Below are positions 8,233 through 15,276 of a DNA stretch of 27,916 nt, in pieces. The position numbers were made by a program, and so were the translations under genes. Origin of the DNA: DATKZB01 sp035528235. Lineage in GTDB: Bacteria; Planctomycetota; Phycisphaerae; FEN-1346. The stretch is taken from contig DATKZB010000402.1 of NCBI GenBank assembly GCA_035528235.1, positions 1 to 27,916 of the forward strand, written 5' to 3'. The stretch's first letter is position 1. Every line of letters begins with the position of its first letter. The notes under the pieces are model-generated. The model was given only the letters and a program-made list of their open reading frames with translations. It was not told the origin of the DNA and searched no databases.

Positions 8233-8904
8233 TCACTTGGGTTTGCGGGCGACCCGGTAGTCCTCCCAGAGTTCGTCGAGCGACCGGCCGGATTCCTTCT
8301 TGAAGAGGTCGTCCGTGTAGGCCCGTTTCCGCATGGCCGTGTTCAGTTTGTTCACGATGCCGGGGGCCGGACCCGACTCGAGCCACAAGAGGAACCCGGC
8401 GGCCACCTGGTAACTGCGCCGGTACCCCTTGGCCTCCTGCGGCACGTGGAACCAGGCCAGGGGCTTGGCCTCGTAGATGGCCCATCGCAGGTAGTCGGCG
8501 ACGCCCTCGGTCACCCAGCCGGGGTTGGCGCTGGGGTACGACTGGATGACGTGGACGAGTTCGTGGACCACGAGGCCGATGTCTTCGGGGTGTTTTTCGA
8601 TCCAGTGCGACGAGACCTCGATGCGGCCGCCGCTCGTGCCGCCGATGCCCTTGTCCGACTTGCGAAGGACGAGCGCGGCCTTGGTCGGGGGGGTGAACCC
8701 CTGCGTCGGGATGAGGTTGACGAACCGGGGATACCACTCGACCATGAGGTCGCGTGCCTTCTCGCCCCAGGCCCGCAGGTCGGGCACCTCGGACGTGTCG
8801 AGTTCGACCGTGAGGGCGGGCGCCTGGCCGCCGCGCGCCGGCCCCACCGGCCCCAGCCCCCACAAACCCAGAACCGCAACGGCGAGCGCGACGCGTCGAA
8901 CCAT
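8233..8904 (-). CDS. Secreted basic-secretory-protein family peptidase
   Basis: A 223-residue protein of the BSP family (peptidase of plants and bacteria). It starts with a signal peptide (MVRRVALAVAVLGLWG). The zinc site HELVH is at residues 114-118, followed by WVTEGVADYLRW (130-141), which carries the conserved downstream Glu/Asp. The segment YPRFVNLIPTQGF (59-70) is also typical. The start at 8904 is chosen over a longer reading because a perfect AGGAGG lies just upstream and the signal peptide then begins at the first residue. It is divergent from the mltA-like gene, with a two-unit hairpin repeat between them. Extracellular or periplasmic proteolysis is the likely role; substrates are unknown. 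Confidence 0.85.
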   Translation of the reverse strand: MVRRVALAVAVLGLWGLGPVGPARGGQAPALTVELDTSEVPDLRAWGEKARDLMVEWYPRFVNLIPTQGFTPPTKAALVLRKSDKGIGGTSGGRIEVSSHWIEKHPEDIGLVVHELVHVIQSYPSANPGWVTEGVADYLRWAIYEAKPLAWFHVPQEAKGYRRSYQVAAGFLLWLESGPAPGIVNKLNTAMRKRAYTDDLFKKESGRSLDELWEDYRVARKPK

Positions 8905-8932
8905 GGCCTTGGACCTCCTGTGCGGCACGGAC

Positions 8933-9006
8933 GGTGCGTGCAGAGCACGCACCCTACACGCCCCCATGTGGATGGTGGGTGCGGAGCACTCACCCTACGT
9001 GCCCCC
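8933..9006. repeat. Two direct copies of a 33-base hairpin unit
   Basis: Unit 1 (8933-8965) has arms GGTGCGTGC and GCACGCACC around AGA, followed by CTACACGCCCCC. Unit 2 (8974-9006) has arms GGTGGGTGC and GCACTCACC around GGA, followed by CTACGTGCCCCC. The units differ at five of 33 positions. The single arm mismatch in unit 2 would be a G-U wobble in RNA. They lie between divergent genes. Confidence 0.75.
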
Positions 9007-9104
9007 TCGGACGCCGCCCATCCTGCCCGATGACACGTGCCAAGGCAACCGGTTTCTGCCCGGCGGGGGATTTCGCGCGGCGCGCACCTCCTCGCCAACC
9101 GAAC

Positions 9105-9133
9105 TTGACAGGCTCGCCCCGGCACATGATAAT
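9105..9133 (+). promoter_or_regulatory. Strong sigma70-type promoter of the mltA-like gene
   Basis: A perfect -35 TTGACA (9105-9110) is followed by a 17-base spacer and GATAAT (9128-9133, 5 of 6 to consensus). Transcription would start near 9140, about 40 bases before the ATG at 9182. This is the clearest promoter in the window. Confidence 0.8.
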
Positions 9134-9181
9134 CGCCTTGCTGCAATGCCGACGTGATGCCTGGTCCCTTGGAGGTGTGCC

Positions 9182-10423
9182 ATGCCCAAGTGCCTTGCCG
9201 TAGTCGCCGTCGCCCTGGTCGCCGTCGCGCTGGTCGGCTGTGCCAAACCCGACCGGCTCGAAGACATGCCTCGCCTCGACTACAACCGGCCGCTGCCGCC
9301 GGGCGCCCAGGCGCTGCGCAAGATTACCGACCCGGCTCGCCTGCCCGACTTCACGACCGCCGTCGCCCAGACGGCCGGCCTGCGCGAGACCGTCGACCAC
9401 AGCCTCGCGTACCTGGCCAAGCCGTCGAGCCAGGCGCATTACCCCTGCTGCGGCATCACGCACGCCGAGGCGGTCGAGAGCCTGAAGGCCTTCCGGGCGC
9501 TGCTCGACTCGGGCCTCGCGCCCGCCCAGATGAACGCCGCCCTGCTGCGCCAGTTCGACGTGTACGAGTCGGTGGGGTGCGACATGCGCGGCACGGTGCT
9601 GGTGACGTGCTACTACACGCCCATCTTCGAGGGGTCGCTGGTGCGGACCGACCGGTTCCGCTGGCCGCTCTACAAGCCCCCGGCCGACCTCGTGAAACAG
9701 GAGGACGGCACGCCCACCGGCCGGTTCCCCGATCGCAAGACCGTCGAGTCGCAGAACCTCTACGCCGGCAACGAGATCGCCTGGATGGCCGACCCGTTCG
9801 AGGCCTACGTCGCCCAGGTCCAGGGAACCGTCAAGTTGCGGATGCCCGACGGGTCTCTCAAGACGTGCGGGTACACCGCCAACAACGGGCACGATTACGT
9901 GAGCGTGCGGGCTGAACTCGTCAAGGACGGCAAGGTCGGCAAGTACGCCGGTCTGCCCGAGATGATCCGGTACTTCCGGCAGCACCCGGCCGAGGTCCAG
10001 ACGTACACGTGGCGGAACCCGCGGTACGTCTTCTTTGCCGACGTGCCCGACGGCCGGCCGCGAGGATGCCTGAACGAACCCGTGACGGCCGGCCGGTCCA
10101 TGGCGACCGACAAGTCGATCTTCCCGCGCGGGGCCCTCGGGTTCCTGGCGACGAGACTGCCGGTCCGCCGCGCCGGCAAAATCGTGGTGGCGCCGTACCG
10201 CGGGTTCATCGCCGACCAGGACGCCGGCGGCGCCATCCGCGCCCCCGGACGGGGCGACCTGTACCTGGGCGTCGGCGACGAGGCCGGCGAACTGGCCGGA
10301 CGCGCCCAGAACGAAGGCCAACTGTATTACCTGTTCCTGAAGCCCGGCCAGCGGGCGCCGGCGGTCCCCGCCCCTCCCACCGCAGCGGCCGCGCTGGCGG
10401 GCGCCCTGCGCAAGGACATGTGA
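9182..10423 (+). CDS. mltA: MltA-type lytic murein transglycosylase lipoprotein
   Basis: Cleaves the MurNAc-GlcNAc bond of peptidoglycan with formation of 1,6-anhydro-MurNAc. The 413-residue protein has a lipoprotein signal ending in LVGC, with lipidated Cys20, so it is membrane-anchored. The MltA domain is seen in CYYTPIFEGSL, in GRFPDRKTVE and in the C-terminal 3D-type segment. The catalytic Asp is expected at Asp347 in ADQDAGGAIR, matching the family QDxGGAI motif. GGAGGT (9171-9176) precedes the ATG. It is driven by the promoter at 9105 and followed after one base by the GH16-like remnant. MltA homologues indicate a peptidoglycan sacculus, compatible with current views of Planctomycetota. 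Confidence 0.9.
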   Translation: MPKCLAVVAVALVAVALVGCAKPDRLEDMPRLDYNRPLPPGAQALRKITDPARLPDFTTAVAQTAGLRETVDHSLAYLAKPSSQAHYPCCGITHAEAVESLKAFRALLDSGLAPAQMNAALLRQFDVYESVGCDMRGTVLVTCYYTPIFEGSLVRTDRFRWPLYKPPADLVKQEDGTPTGRFPDRKTVESQNLYAGNEIAWMADPFEAYVAQVQGTVKLRMPDGSLKTCGYTANNGHDYVSVRAELVKDGKVGKYAGLPEMIRYFRQHPAEVQTYTWRNPRYVFFADVPDGRPRGCLNEPVTAGRSMATDKSIFPRGALGFLATRLPVRRAGKIVVAPYRGFIADQDAGGAIRAPGRGDLYLGVGDEAGELAGRAQNEGQLYYLFLKPGQRAPAVPAPPTAAAALAGALRKDM

Positions 10424-10424
10424 C

Positions 10425-10955
10425 ATGAGAACCCTCGCGATGGCGATGGCGCTGGCCGCGCTGCTGGGCCTGGGCGCCGCCCTGGTGGCCGAGGAGAAGC
10501 CTGCCGTGCCCACGAAACCGGCCGACGCCTTCGGGCCGCCCAAGACCGCACGCTGGCAACCCGTGCCCGACTTCACCGACGAGTTCAAGGGCGACAAACT
10601 CGACGCCGGCTCGCCCGAGCACAAGCGCAAAGACCACATGAACGTCCATGTCTTCCGCACGCCCGAGGAACCCGACCGGCCGCACTGGCACAAGCCGACC
10701 GTCTGGGAAGCCCCCGACGACCTGGCCGACGGTTATCGCGTCTACGCCCTGGAGTGGGACAAGGAGAAGATCGCCTGGTACGTCGACGGCGTCCTGCGGC
10801 GGACCGAGAAGAACACCCACTGGCACCAGCCGCTGACGCTGAACTTCGACTCCGAGACCATGCCCGAGTGGTTCGGCCTGCCCGAGGAGAAGGACCTGCC
10901 CTCGACGTTTAGCATCGAGTACATCCGCGCGTGGAAAAAGGTGGCCGACCGGTAG
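10425..10955 (+). CDS. GH16-like secreted protein lacking its catalytic core
   Basis: A 176-residue protein with a signal peptide. Residues near 49-62 (PDFTDEFKGDKLDAG) match the start of a GH16 laminarinase/agarase domain. Residues from about 63 to the end (from SPEHKRKDH through YALEWDKEKIAWYVDG to FSIEYIRAWKK) match the last third of the domain. The central strands with the catalytic ExDxxE motif are absent, with the join near 10602-10613, so roughly 100 residues are missing compared with family members. The frame is intact, so a stable but inactive protein could be made; it might only bind polysaccharide. The ATG follows the mltA stop after one base, indicating translational coupling. It could equally be an early pseudogene. 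Confidence 0.75.
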   Translation: MRTLAMAMALAALLGLGAALVAEEKPAVPTKPADAFGPPKTARWQPVPDFTDEFKGDKLDAGSPEHKRKDHMNVHVFRTPEEPDRPHWHKPTVWEAPDDLADGYRVYALEWDKEKIAWYVDGVLRRTEKNTHWHQPLTLNFDSETMPEWFGLPEEKDLPSTFSIEYIRAWKKVADR

Positions 10956-10970
10956 CGTGTTGACCGCGGC

Positions 10971-11126
10971 GTGCCACGGCCTACGCTGTCACCCTGAGGC
11001 CCCGCCAGGGGCCGAAGGGTCTCGCCGTGGTCGTGGCCGCTCGGTTGTTCTCACAGCGAGATGCTTCGCTGCGCTCAGCATGACAACATAGCAACGTCAC
11101 GTGCCACGGCTTGCTTGCAAGCCGTG
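10971..11126. repeat. Composite inverted-repeat element between convergent genes
   Basis: Part one (10987-11023) reads TGTCACCCTGAG, then CGAAGGGTCTCG, around a perfect GGCCCC/GGGGCC hairpin (10998-11003, 11008-11013). ACCCT (10991-10995) and AGGGT (11016-11020) extend the stem across a GA/GA internal loop. Part two (11057-11085) is the same consensus on the other strand, with ATGCT/AGCAT arms. A third hairpin has arms CACGGCTTGC and GCAAGCCGTG (11105-11114, 11117-11126). GTGCCACGGC occurs at both edges (10971 and 11101). The element fills the gap between convergent genes and could act as a bidirectional terminator, but lacks T-tracts. Confidence 0.75.
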
Positions 11127-11149
11127 AACGCGGTTCTGAAGACCGTTTC

Positions 11150-12388
11150 TCACTGGACCAGACCGATGAGGTCGACGTCGATCCGGCGGTTGGTCTTCAT
11201 CATCTCGTCCCAGGTCAGTTTCGTGTTATGGCGGCAGGCGTCGCGGCCGAGGATAGTGGCGAGCGTGCTGTTGACGCTCGAGGCGACGGTCGGGTTGGCG
11301 AAGTCGCCCTGGGTGACGTTCTGGTGGAAGGCGGCGATGTTCCGGACGGCCCCCGCCTCGTAAAGATTCTCGACGTCGCCGCCGCGGTACCCCTTGGGGC
11401 CGCCGCGGAGCCAGGCCTTGCCGGCGTAGTTCCCTTCCATGTACGCCCCGCGACCGTAGGCCACGCACCCGCAGGTGAACCCGTGCAGGTTGTGCAGGTG
11501 CTCGCCGCGATGGTTCAGAATGAGGCCGTCGGGAAACTCGTACGTCACCGAGTACGCGTCGCAACTGTCGCCGTGGGGGTCGGCGCGGCCGATGCGGGCC
11601 GAGCCCATGGCGGTGGCGGGCGTCTGCCGGGCCAGCCACAGGGCCACGTCGACGGCATGGATGCCGGCGTTCACCAGGTATCCGCCGCCCAGGTCGATGT
11701 CGTTCACCCAGACGAGGTTCCGGAATCGGCTGTCGGGCCTGGCCGTCTTGGGCGGATCGGGAAACGCCTCGTCCGTGTAGTACGAACTCAGCAGCGCCAC
11801 GTGGCCCAGCGCGCCCTCGTGGACGCGTTTGACGGCCTCCTGAAAGAACGGGTCGGTCCGCGTCTGAAAGTCGACCAGGAAGCACCGCTTCCGCTCGCCG
11901 GCCTTCCTGCCCGCCTCGCCGATGGTCAGGCATCCCGGCACGTCGACCGCCACGGGCTTGGCCATGTAGACGTGGCAACCGGCCTCGACGGCGGCCGCGG
12001 CGTGCCCGGGGAAGAAGTACGGCGGCGTCTCGAGGGCCACGGCGTCGACCTTGGCGTCGATCATCCGCTTGTAGGCCGCCAGGCCCGAGAACCGGCGGGC
12101 CTTCTCGACGCCCAGGCCCTCGCCGCGCGCCTCGGCCACCTCGGGGAAGTAGTCGGCCACCGCCGTAATCCGGTACCCGCCGTGCCGGGCAAAGAGGTTG
12201 GCGATCCAGGCGCCACGACCGCCGAGGCCGACGACGCCCAGGTCGATGGTCGAGTTGGCCTCGGCCCCGCGGACGGCCGACGCCCGGACAACGGTGAGCG
12301 CCGCGCCCGCCGCAGCCCCCCGGATGAACCGCCGCCGGCTGAGAGTTGGTCGCCTCTCCGTGTCATGGTTGGCCTTGTCCAGGCTCAT
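11150..12388 (-). CDS. Tat-exported Gfo/Idh/MocA family oxidoreductase
   Basis: A 412-residue sugar oxidoreductase-like protein. The twin-arginine region LSRRRFIRG (17-24) and a hydrophobic alanine stretch predict export. The Rossmann motif is GVVGLGGRG (51-59). The normally conserved EKP is MAKP here (142-145): the lysine is kept but the glutamate is alanine. Later, WVNDIDLGGGYLVNAGIHAVD carries the conserved His region. The start at 12388 is supported by AAAGGAGA just upstream and by the position of the signal; a longer reading into 12556 has no support. An exported oxidoreductase needs bound cofactor, which Tat export allows. The substrate is unknown; the altered EKP may change activity. 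Confidence 0.88.
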   Translation of the reverse strand: MSLDKANHDTERRPTLSRRRFIRGAAAGAALTVVRASAVRGAEANSTIDLGVVGLGGRGAWIANLFARHGGYRITAVADYFPEVAEARGEGLGVEKARRFSGLAAYKRMIDAKVDAVALETPPYFFPGHAAAAVEAGCHVYMAKPVAVDVPGCLTIGEAGRKAGERKRCFLVDFQTRTDPFFQEAVKRVHEGALGHVALLSSYYTDEAFPDPPKTARPDSRFRNLVWVNDIDLGGGYLVNAGIHAVDVALWLARQTPATAMGSARIGRADPHGDSCDAYSVTYEFPDGLILNHRGEHLHNLHGFTCGCVAYGRGAYMEGNYAGKAWLRGGPKGYRGGDVENLYEAGAVRNIAAFHQNVTQGDFANPTVASSVNSTLATILGRDACRHNTKLTWDEMMKTNRRIDVDLIGLVQ

Positions 12389-12444
12389 GAGGTTCTCCTT
12401 TCCCTGCCGATGCCCGGGGACGCGGATGCTGTGTGGCGGTTCCG

Positions 12445-12975
12445 TCAAGGCACTTTCGTGACCGCTATCCAGTTCTCCGGCGTGAACACGATACCCACGT
12501 GCATGACGGCACCGTCGCAGGCGTATTGCTGTCTCGCCTTGCTTGACATTGCCCAAACCTCCACTTTTCTTCCTTCACGCCGGTAATTCATGTCGTAGTG
12601 CTGGAGCCGAGTCAAGTATAGGTCGGCCTTCGATTCACACTCTACATAGACGGCAATCCATGGCTCACAGCCAAACGCCCTGCACGCCTTGAGCAGATGT
12701 TGACGCTTCTCGGCATCCTTCTTGCCCCCGTACGAGAACAAGCTCACCGCCGAGTTGTCGGTTCCCGACATTCGGGTGCGTGACTTGACCGAAATGCCGA
12801 GTCTGCGACCCGACCGCGGCTCATAGGCAATCACGTCAATCCCAGTATGATCGACCCTCACTACTTCGTAGCCGGAACGAGACAGCCAATTCATGACCAT
12901 CTGCTCGCCAAAATCCCCGATGATCTTCTGATGGCGGCTGCTCTTGGTGATCGCCACTGAAGGCGTTTCGAGCAT
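12445..12975 (-). CDS. PD-(D/E)XK-like nuclease-fold protein of unknown role
   Basis: A 176-residue protein without signal peptide. The N-terminal half resembles a restriction-endonuclease fold: GDFGEQMVMNWLSRSGYEV carries Glu24, TGIDVIAYEP carries Asp47, and GISVKSR carries Lys64. The usual acidic or Gln residue two before the lysine is Ser62, so catalysis is uncertain. The second half is mixed and unassigned. The ATG at 12975 is preferred to a TTG at 13002; a GGGGGG run precedes it. The DNA is visibly lower in GC than its neighbours: hand counts give 29 and 31 G+C in the 60-base blocks at 12541 and 12601. This suggests horizontal transfer. Similar proteins are generally annotated as hypothetical. 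Confidence 0.75.
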   Translation of the reverse strand: MLETPSVAITKSSRHQKIIGDFGEQMVMNWLSRSGYEVVRVDHTGIDVIAYEPRSGRRLGISVKSRTRMSGTDNSAVSLFSYGGKKDAEKRQHLLKACRAFGCEPWIAVYVECESKADLYLTRLQHYDMNYRREGRKVEVWAMSSKARQQYACDGAVMHVGIVFTPENWIAVTKVP

Positions 12976-13022
12976 GGAACGACCCCCCAACACTACCCAC
13001 AATCAGCCACTTCGCCTCCCGC

Positions 13023-13928
13023 TCACTTGGCGACTTGTTTGACCGGGCCGATGTAGTCGGTGGCCACGACCACGTCGTCGAACCAGACACGGTTGACCTT
13101 GTTCCGGGTCCAGCGGTCGGTGATGTAACTCATGAGCCAGAAGGCGTTGATCTGGAGGTCGGCGGCGGTGCGCCACTCGAGGCCCCCGAAGTCGCCGACG
13201 AGTCGGCCGTCGATCCAGAACGCCTGCCGGCCGTCGGCCTTGCCGACCGCGTTGCTCTGCATCATCATCTCCATGCAGTACCACGTGCCGCGCTCGGGCA
13301 CACGCGGCGGCTGCGGCAGAAACGAGTTGCCCCAGAACTTGCCGTCGCCCGACTTTTTCATCTGGTGCCAGTAGGTGTAGAAGTTCCACGCGCCGGGCGG
13401 GGGGTGCTTTTTCGACATGCCGGCGGGCTCCAGGCCGGTGCAGAACTTCTTGTCGCCCGCCGGGCACAGCCCCGCGCCGCCGGTCGGCCACGACGTGGGC
13501 GGGTTCTCGGCCACGATGTGGACGAAGTGGTGGATGTAATCGCAGTCCGGCGCGAACCGGACGTAGAACCGGGCGTGCATCTTCTCGACGCCCGGCTTGA
13601 ACCGCCGGAACAGGTGCCCGCCCGTGTTCTCGCCCAGTTTGGCCGTCACGAGGAGGCTCTTGGTGCCGGGCGAGCCGCGCGGCACGTCGTCGGAGAACGA
13701 GAGGGCGCCGGCCTTGTTCGAGATGCTGGGCCACCGGGCCGGGTCGAACACCCCCGCCTCGAAGTCCTCGTGCAGCAGGACCTTGGGGGCCTTCGCGATG
13801 TCCCGGTCGCCGGGGCACTTGGCGGCGATGCCCGTGTCGCCTTCGGGAAGTTTCGCCGGCCCGTCGGCCGCCGCGACGGCCGCCGAGGCGAGACACAGCA
13901 CCGCCGATGCCAGTATGACGTGTCGCAT
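13023..13928 (-). CDS. Secreted jelly-roll protein, possibly polysaccharide lyase-like
   Basis: A 301-residue protein with a signal peptide (MRHVILASAVLCLASAAVA). The mature part looks like a single beta-jelly-roll: VLLHEDFEAGVFDPARW near the start, FYVRFAPDCDYIHH in the middle, GTWYCMEMMMQSN and WIDGRLVGDFGGLEW later, and WFDDVVVATDYIGP at the end. These features recall concanavalin-A-like polysaccharide-binding or lyase domains (PL14/PL20 type), but I cannot identify catalytic residues with certainty. The start at 13928 is supported by GGGAGG upstream and the signal peptide. A hairpin repeat lies 25 bases upstream of the start. Extracellular polysaccharide binding or cleavage is inferred. 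Confidence 0.7.
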   Translation of the reverse strand: MRHVILASAVLCLASAAVAAADGPAKLPEGDTGIAAKCPGDRDIAKAPKVLLHEDFEAGVFDPARWPSISNKAGALSFSDDVPRGSPGTKSLLVTAKLGENTGGHLFRRFKPGVEKMHARFYVRFAPDCDYIHHFVHIVAENPPTSWPTGGAGLCPAGDKKFCTGLEPAGMSKKHPPPGAWNFYTYWHQMKKSGDGKFWGNSFLPQPPRVPERGTWYCMEMMMQSNAVGKADGRQAFWIDGRLVGDFGGLEWRTAADLQINAFWLMSYITDRWTRNKVNRVWFDDVVVATDYIGPVKQVAK

Positions 13929-13952
13929 GTCGGACCTCCCAGGTTCTCTCAC

Positions 13953-13971
13953 GGCTCGCCCTGGGCGAGCC
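13953..13971. repeat. Short hairpin repeat, family B copy 1
   Basis: Arms GGCTCGCCC (13953-13961) and GGGCGAGCC (13963-13971) surround one T. The same sequence with G in the centre occurs at 24807-24825, and both are preceded by TCAC. Both copies lie just upstream of genes for secreted proteins. Confidence 0.75.
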
Positions 13972-13991
13972 GCCGTACCCGCCGCGAACTG

Positions 13992-14044
13992 GTAGGGGCA
14001 CGACATGTCGTGCCCCTACGGACGATGTCGTGCCCCTACGGACG
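13992..14044. repeat. 28-base perfect palindrome plus 20-base direct repeat
   Basis: Bases 13992-14019 form a perfect palindrome with half-site GTAGGGGCACGACA. A 20-base unit (14005-14024) overlapping it is repeated exactly and immediately at 14025-14044. The second unit runs into the threonine aldolase gene and supplies its stop codon (14036-14038) and last two or three codons. Confidence 0.85.
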
Positions 14045-15061
14045 CGCCAGGCACGCCGCGAACGCCTCGATGGCCGCGTCGACGTCGTCGCTCGACACGC
14101 CCAGGTGGGTCACGGCCCGGACGCTGGCGGCGTCAAGGGGCAGCGCCAGGACGCCCCGTTCCTGAAGCCGCTCGACCAGCCGCGACGCCGGCATCGCCGT
14201 GACCGCAAAGACGACGATGTTGGTTTCGACGGTGGCGGGGTCAAGTTGAATGCCAGGCATCGCCGCCAGCCCTTCGGCCAGGCGCCGGGCGTTGGCGTGG
14301 TCCTCGGCCAGGCGCTCGCGGTGATGCTCGAGCGCATAGAGTGCCCCGGCGGCGACGATGCCCGCCTGCCGCATGCCGCCGCCGAACATCTTGCGGAACC
14401 GCCGCGCCCGCGCCACAAACTCCGCCGACCCCGCCAGAGCCGACCCGACGGGTGCTCCCAGCCCCTTCGAGAAGCAGACGCTGACGCTGTCGAAGTGCCC
14501 GGCGTACTCGGCCTCCGACGTGCCCGAGGCGACGGCGGCGTTCCATAGCCGCGCACCGTCCAGGTGCATCTTGAGGCCCGCCTGGCGCGCGACGGCGGCC
14601 ACGTCGGCAATCTGGCGGACGGGCCAGACCGTGCCGCCGCCGCGGTTGTGCGTGTTCTCGACGCACACGAGCCGCGTGCGCGGGAAGTGTTCGTTCGCCG
14701 GCCGAAGGGCCGCGCGAACCTGGTCGGCCGTGAAGAGACCCCTCTGGCCCGCGATGAGGCGGCACATGACGCCCGAGAGGGCCGCGGGCCCGCCCGACTC
14801 GAAAAAGTACGAGTGGGCATCGGCCTCCAGGATGATCTCGTCGCCCGGCTCGGTCCAGACCCGGATGGCCACCTGGTTGGTCATCGTGCCGGAGGGCATG
14901 TAGACGGCGGCCTCCTTGCCGAGGACCTCGGCCGTGCGACGCTCCAGCGCCGCCACCGTGGGGTCGTCGCCCAAGACGTCGTCGCCGACCTCGGCGTCGG
15001 CCATGGCGCGGCGCATCTCGGGGGTGGGCCGGGTAACGGTGTCGCTGCGCAGGTCGATCAT
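14036..15061 (-). CDS. ltaE: Low-specificity L-threonine aldolase
   Basis: PLP enzyme that cleaves L-threonine or L-allo-threonine to glycine and acetaldehyde in the cytoplasm. The 341 residues match the family length. The start MIDLRSDTVTRPT is diagnostic. The PLP-binding Lys199 lies in CFSKGLGAPVGS; Asp168 and Arg171 lie in HLDGARLWNAA, and His83 stacks on the cofactor in family structures. AGAGGTG precedes the ATG. The 3' end is unusual: the last codons and the stop lie in a tandemly repeated 20-base unit. DeoC, elsewhere in the window, also yields acetaldehyde, but no shared pathway is evident. Confidence 0.93.
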   Translation of the reverse strand: MIDLRSDTVTRPTPEMRRAMADAEVGDDVLGDDPTVAALERRTAEVLGKEAAVYMPSGTMTNQVAIRVWTEPGDEIILEADAHSYFFESGGPAALSGVMCRLIAGQRGLFTADQVRAALRPANEHFPRTRLVCVENTHNRGGGTVWPVRQIADVAAVARQAGLKMHLDGARLWNAAVASGTSEAEYAGHFDSVSVCFSKGLGAPVGSALAGSAEFVARARRFRKMFGGGMRQAGIVAAGALYALEHHRERLAEDHANARRLAEGLAAMPGIQLDPATVETNIVVFAVTAMPASRLVERLQERGVLALPLDAASVRAVTHLGVSSDDVDAAIEAFAACLARP

Positions 15062-15115
15062 GGCACCTCTCCGCGGGGGCCGGCCGGCGCGGCCTTGCGG
15101 CAGCGGGGCCGACCT

Positions 15116-15135
15116 GGGTATCCTACGGGTATCCT
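15116..15135. repeat. Two GGGTATCCT direct repeats
   Basis: GGGTATCCT occurs at 15116-15124 and 15127-15135, an 11-base period, about one helical turn. The pair lies 55 bases upstream of the threonine aldolase start on the minus strand and in the divergent region with the phosphoesterase gene. It could be a regulator site; that is speculative. Confidence 0.4.
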
Positions 15136-15156
15136 CGCCCGCAGCAGTTTCGCTTT

Positions 15157-15233
15157 GCGCGGCGGGTCCCCGTACCCGCCGCGCTCCGTGGCCGCTTGCG
15201 CGTTGGCGCGGTGGGTGCGGGGACCCACCGCGC
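15157..15233. repeat. Double-hairpin interspersed repeat, copy 2
   Basis: Identical in plan and length (77 bases) to copy 1. Hairpin one has arms GCGCGGCGGGT (15157-15167) and ACCCGCCGCGC (15174-15184). Hairpin two has arms GCGCGGTGGGT (15206-15216) and ACCCACCGCGC (15223-15233). Loops are CCCCGT and GCGGGG and the spacer is again 21 bases. This copy lies between divergent genes, where a terminator would not be expected. Confidence 0.85.
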
Positions 15234-15276
15234 TGCCATCCTATCTTAACCCGCTACGGGAGGAGGGCCAAGTCAA

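Noticed and set aside
8990..10693. Minus-strand frame opposite the mltA-like gene
   Set aside because: It runs across two convincing plus-strand genes and the strong mltA promoter, with no motifs of its own.
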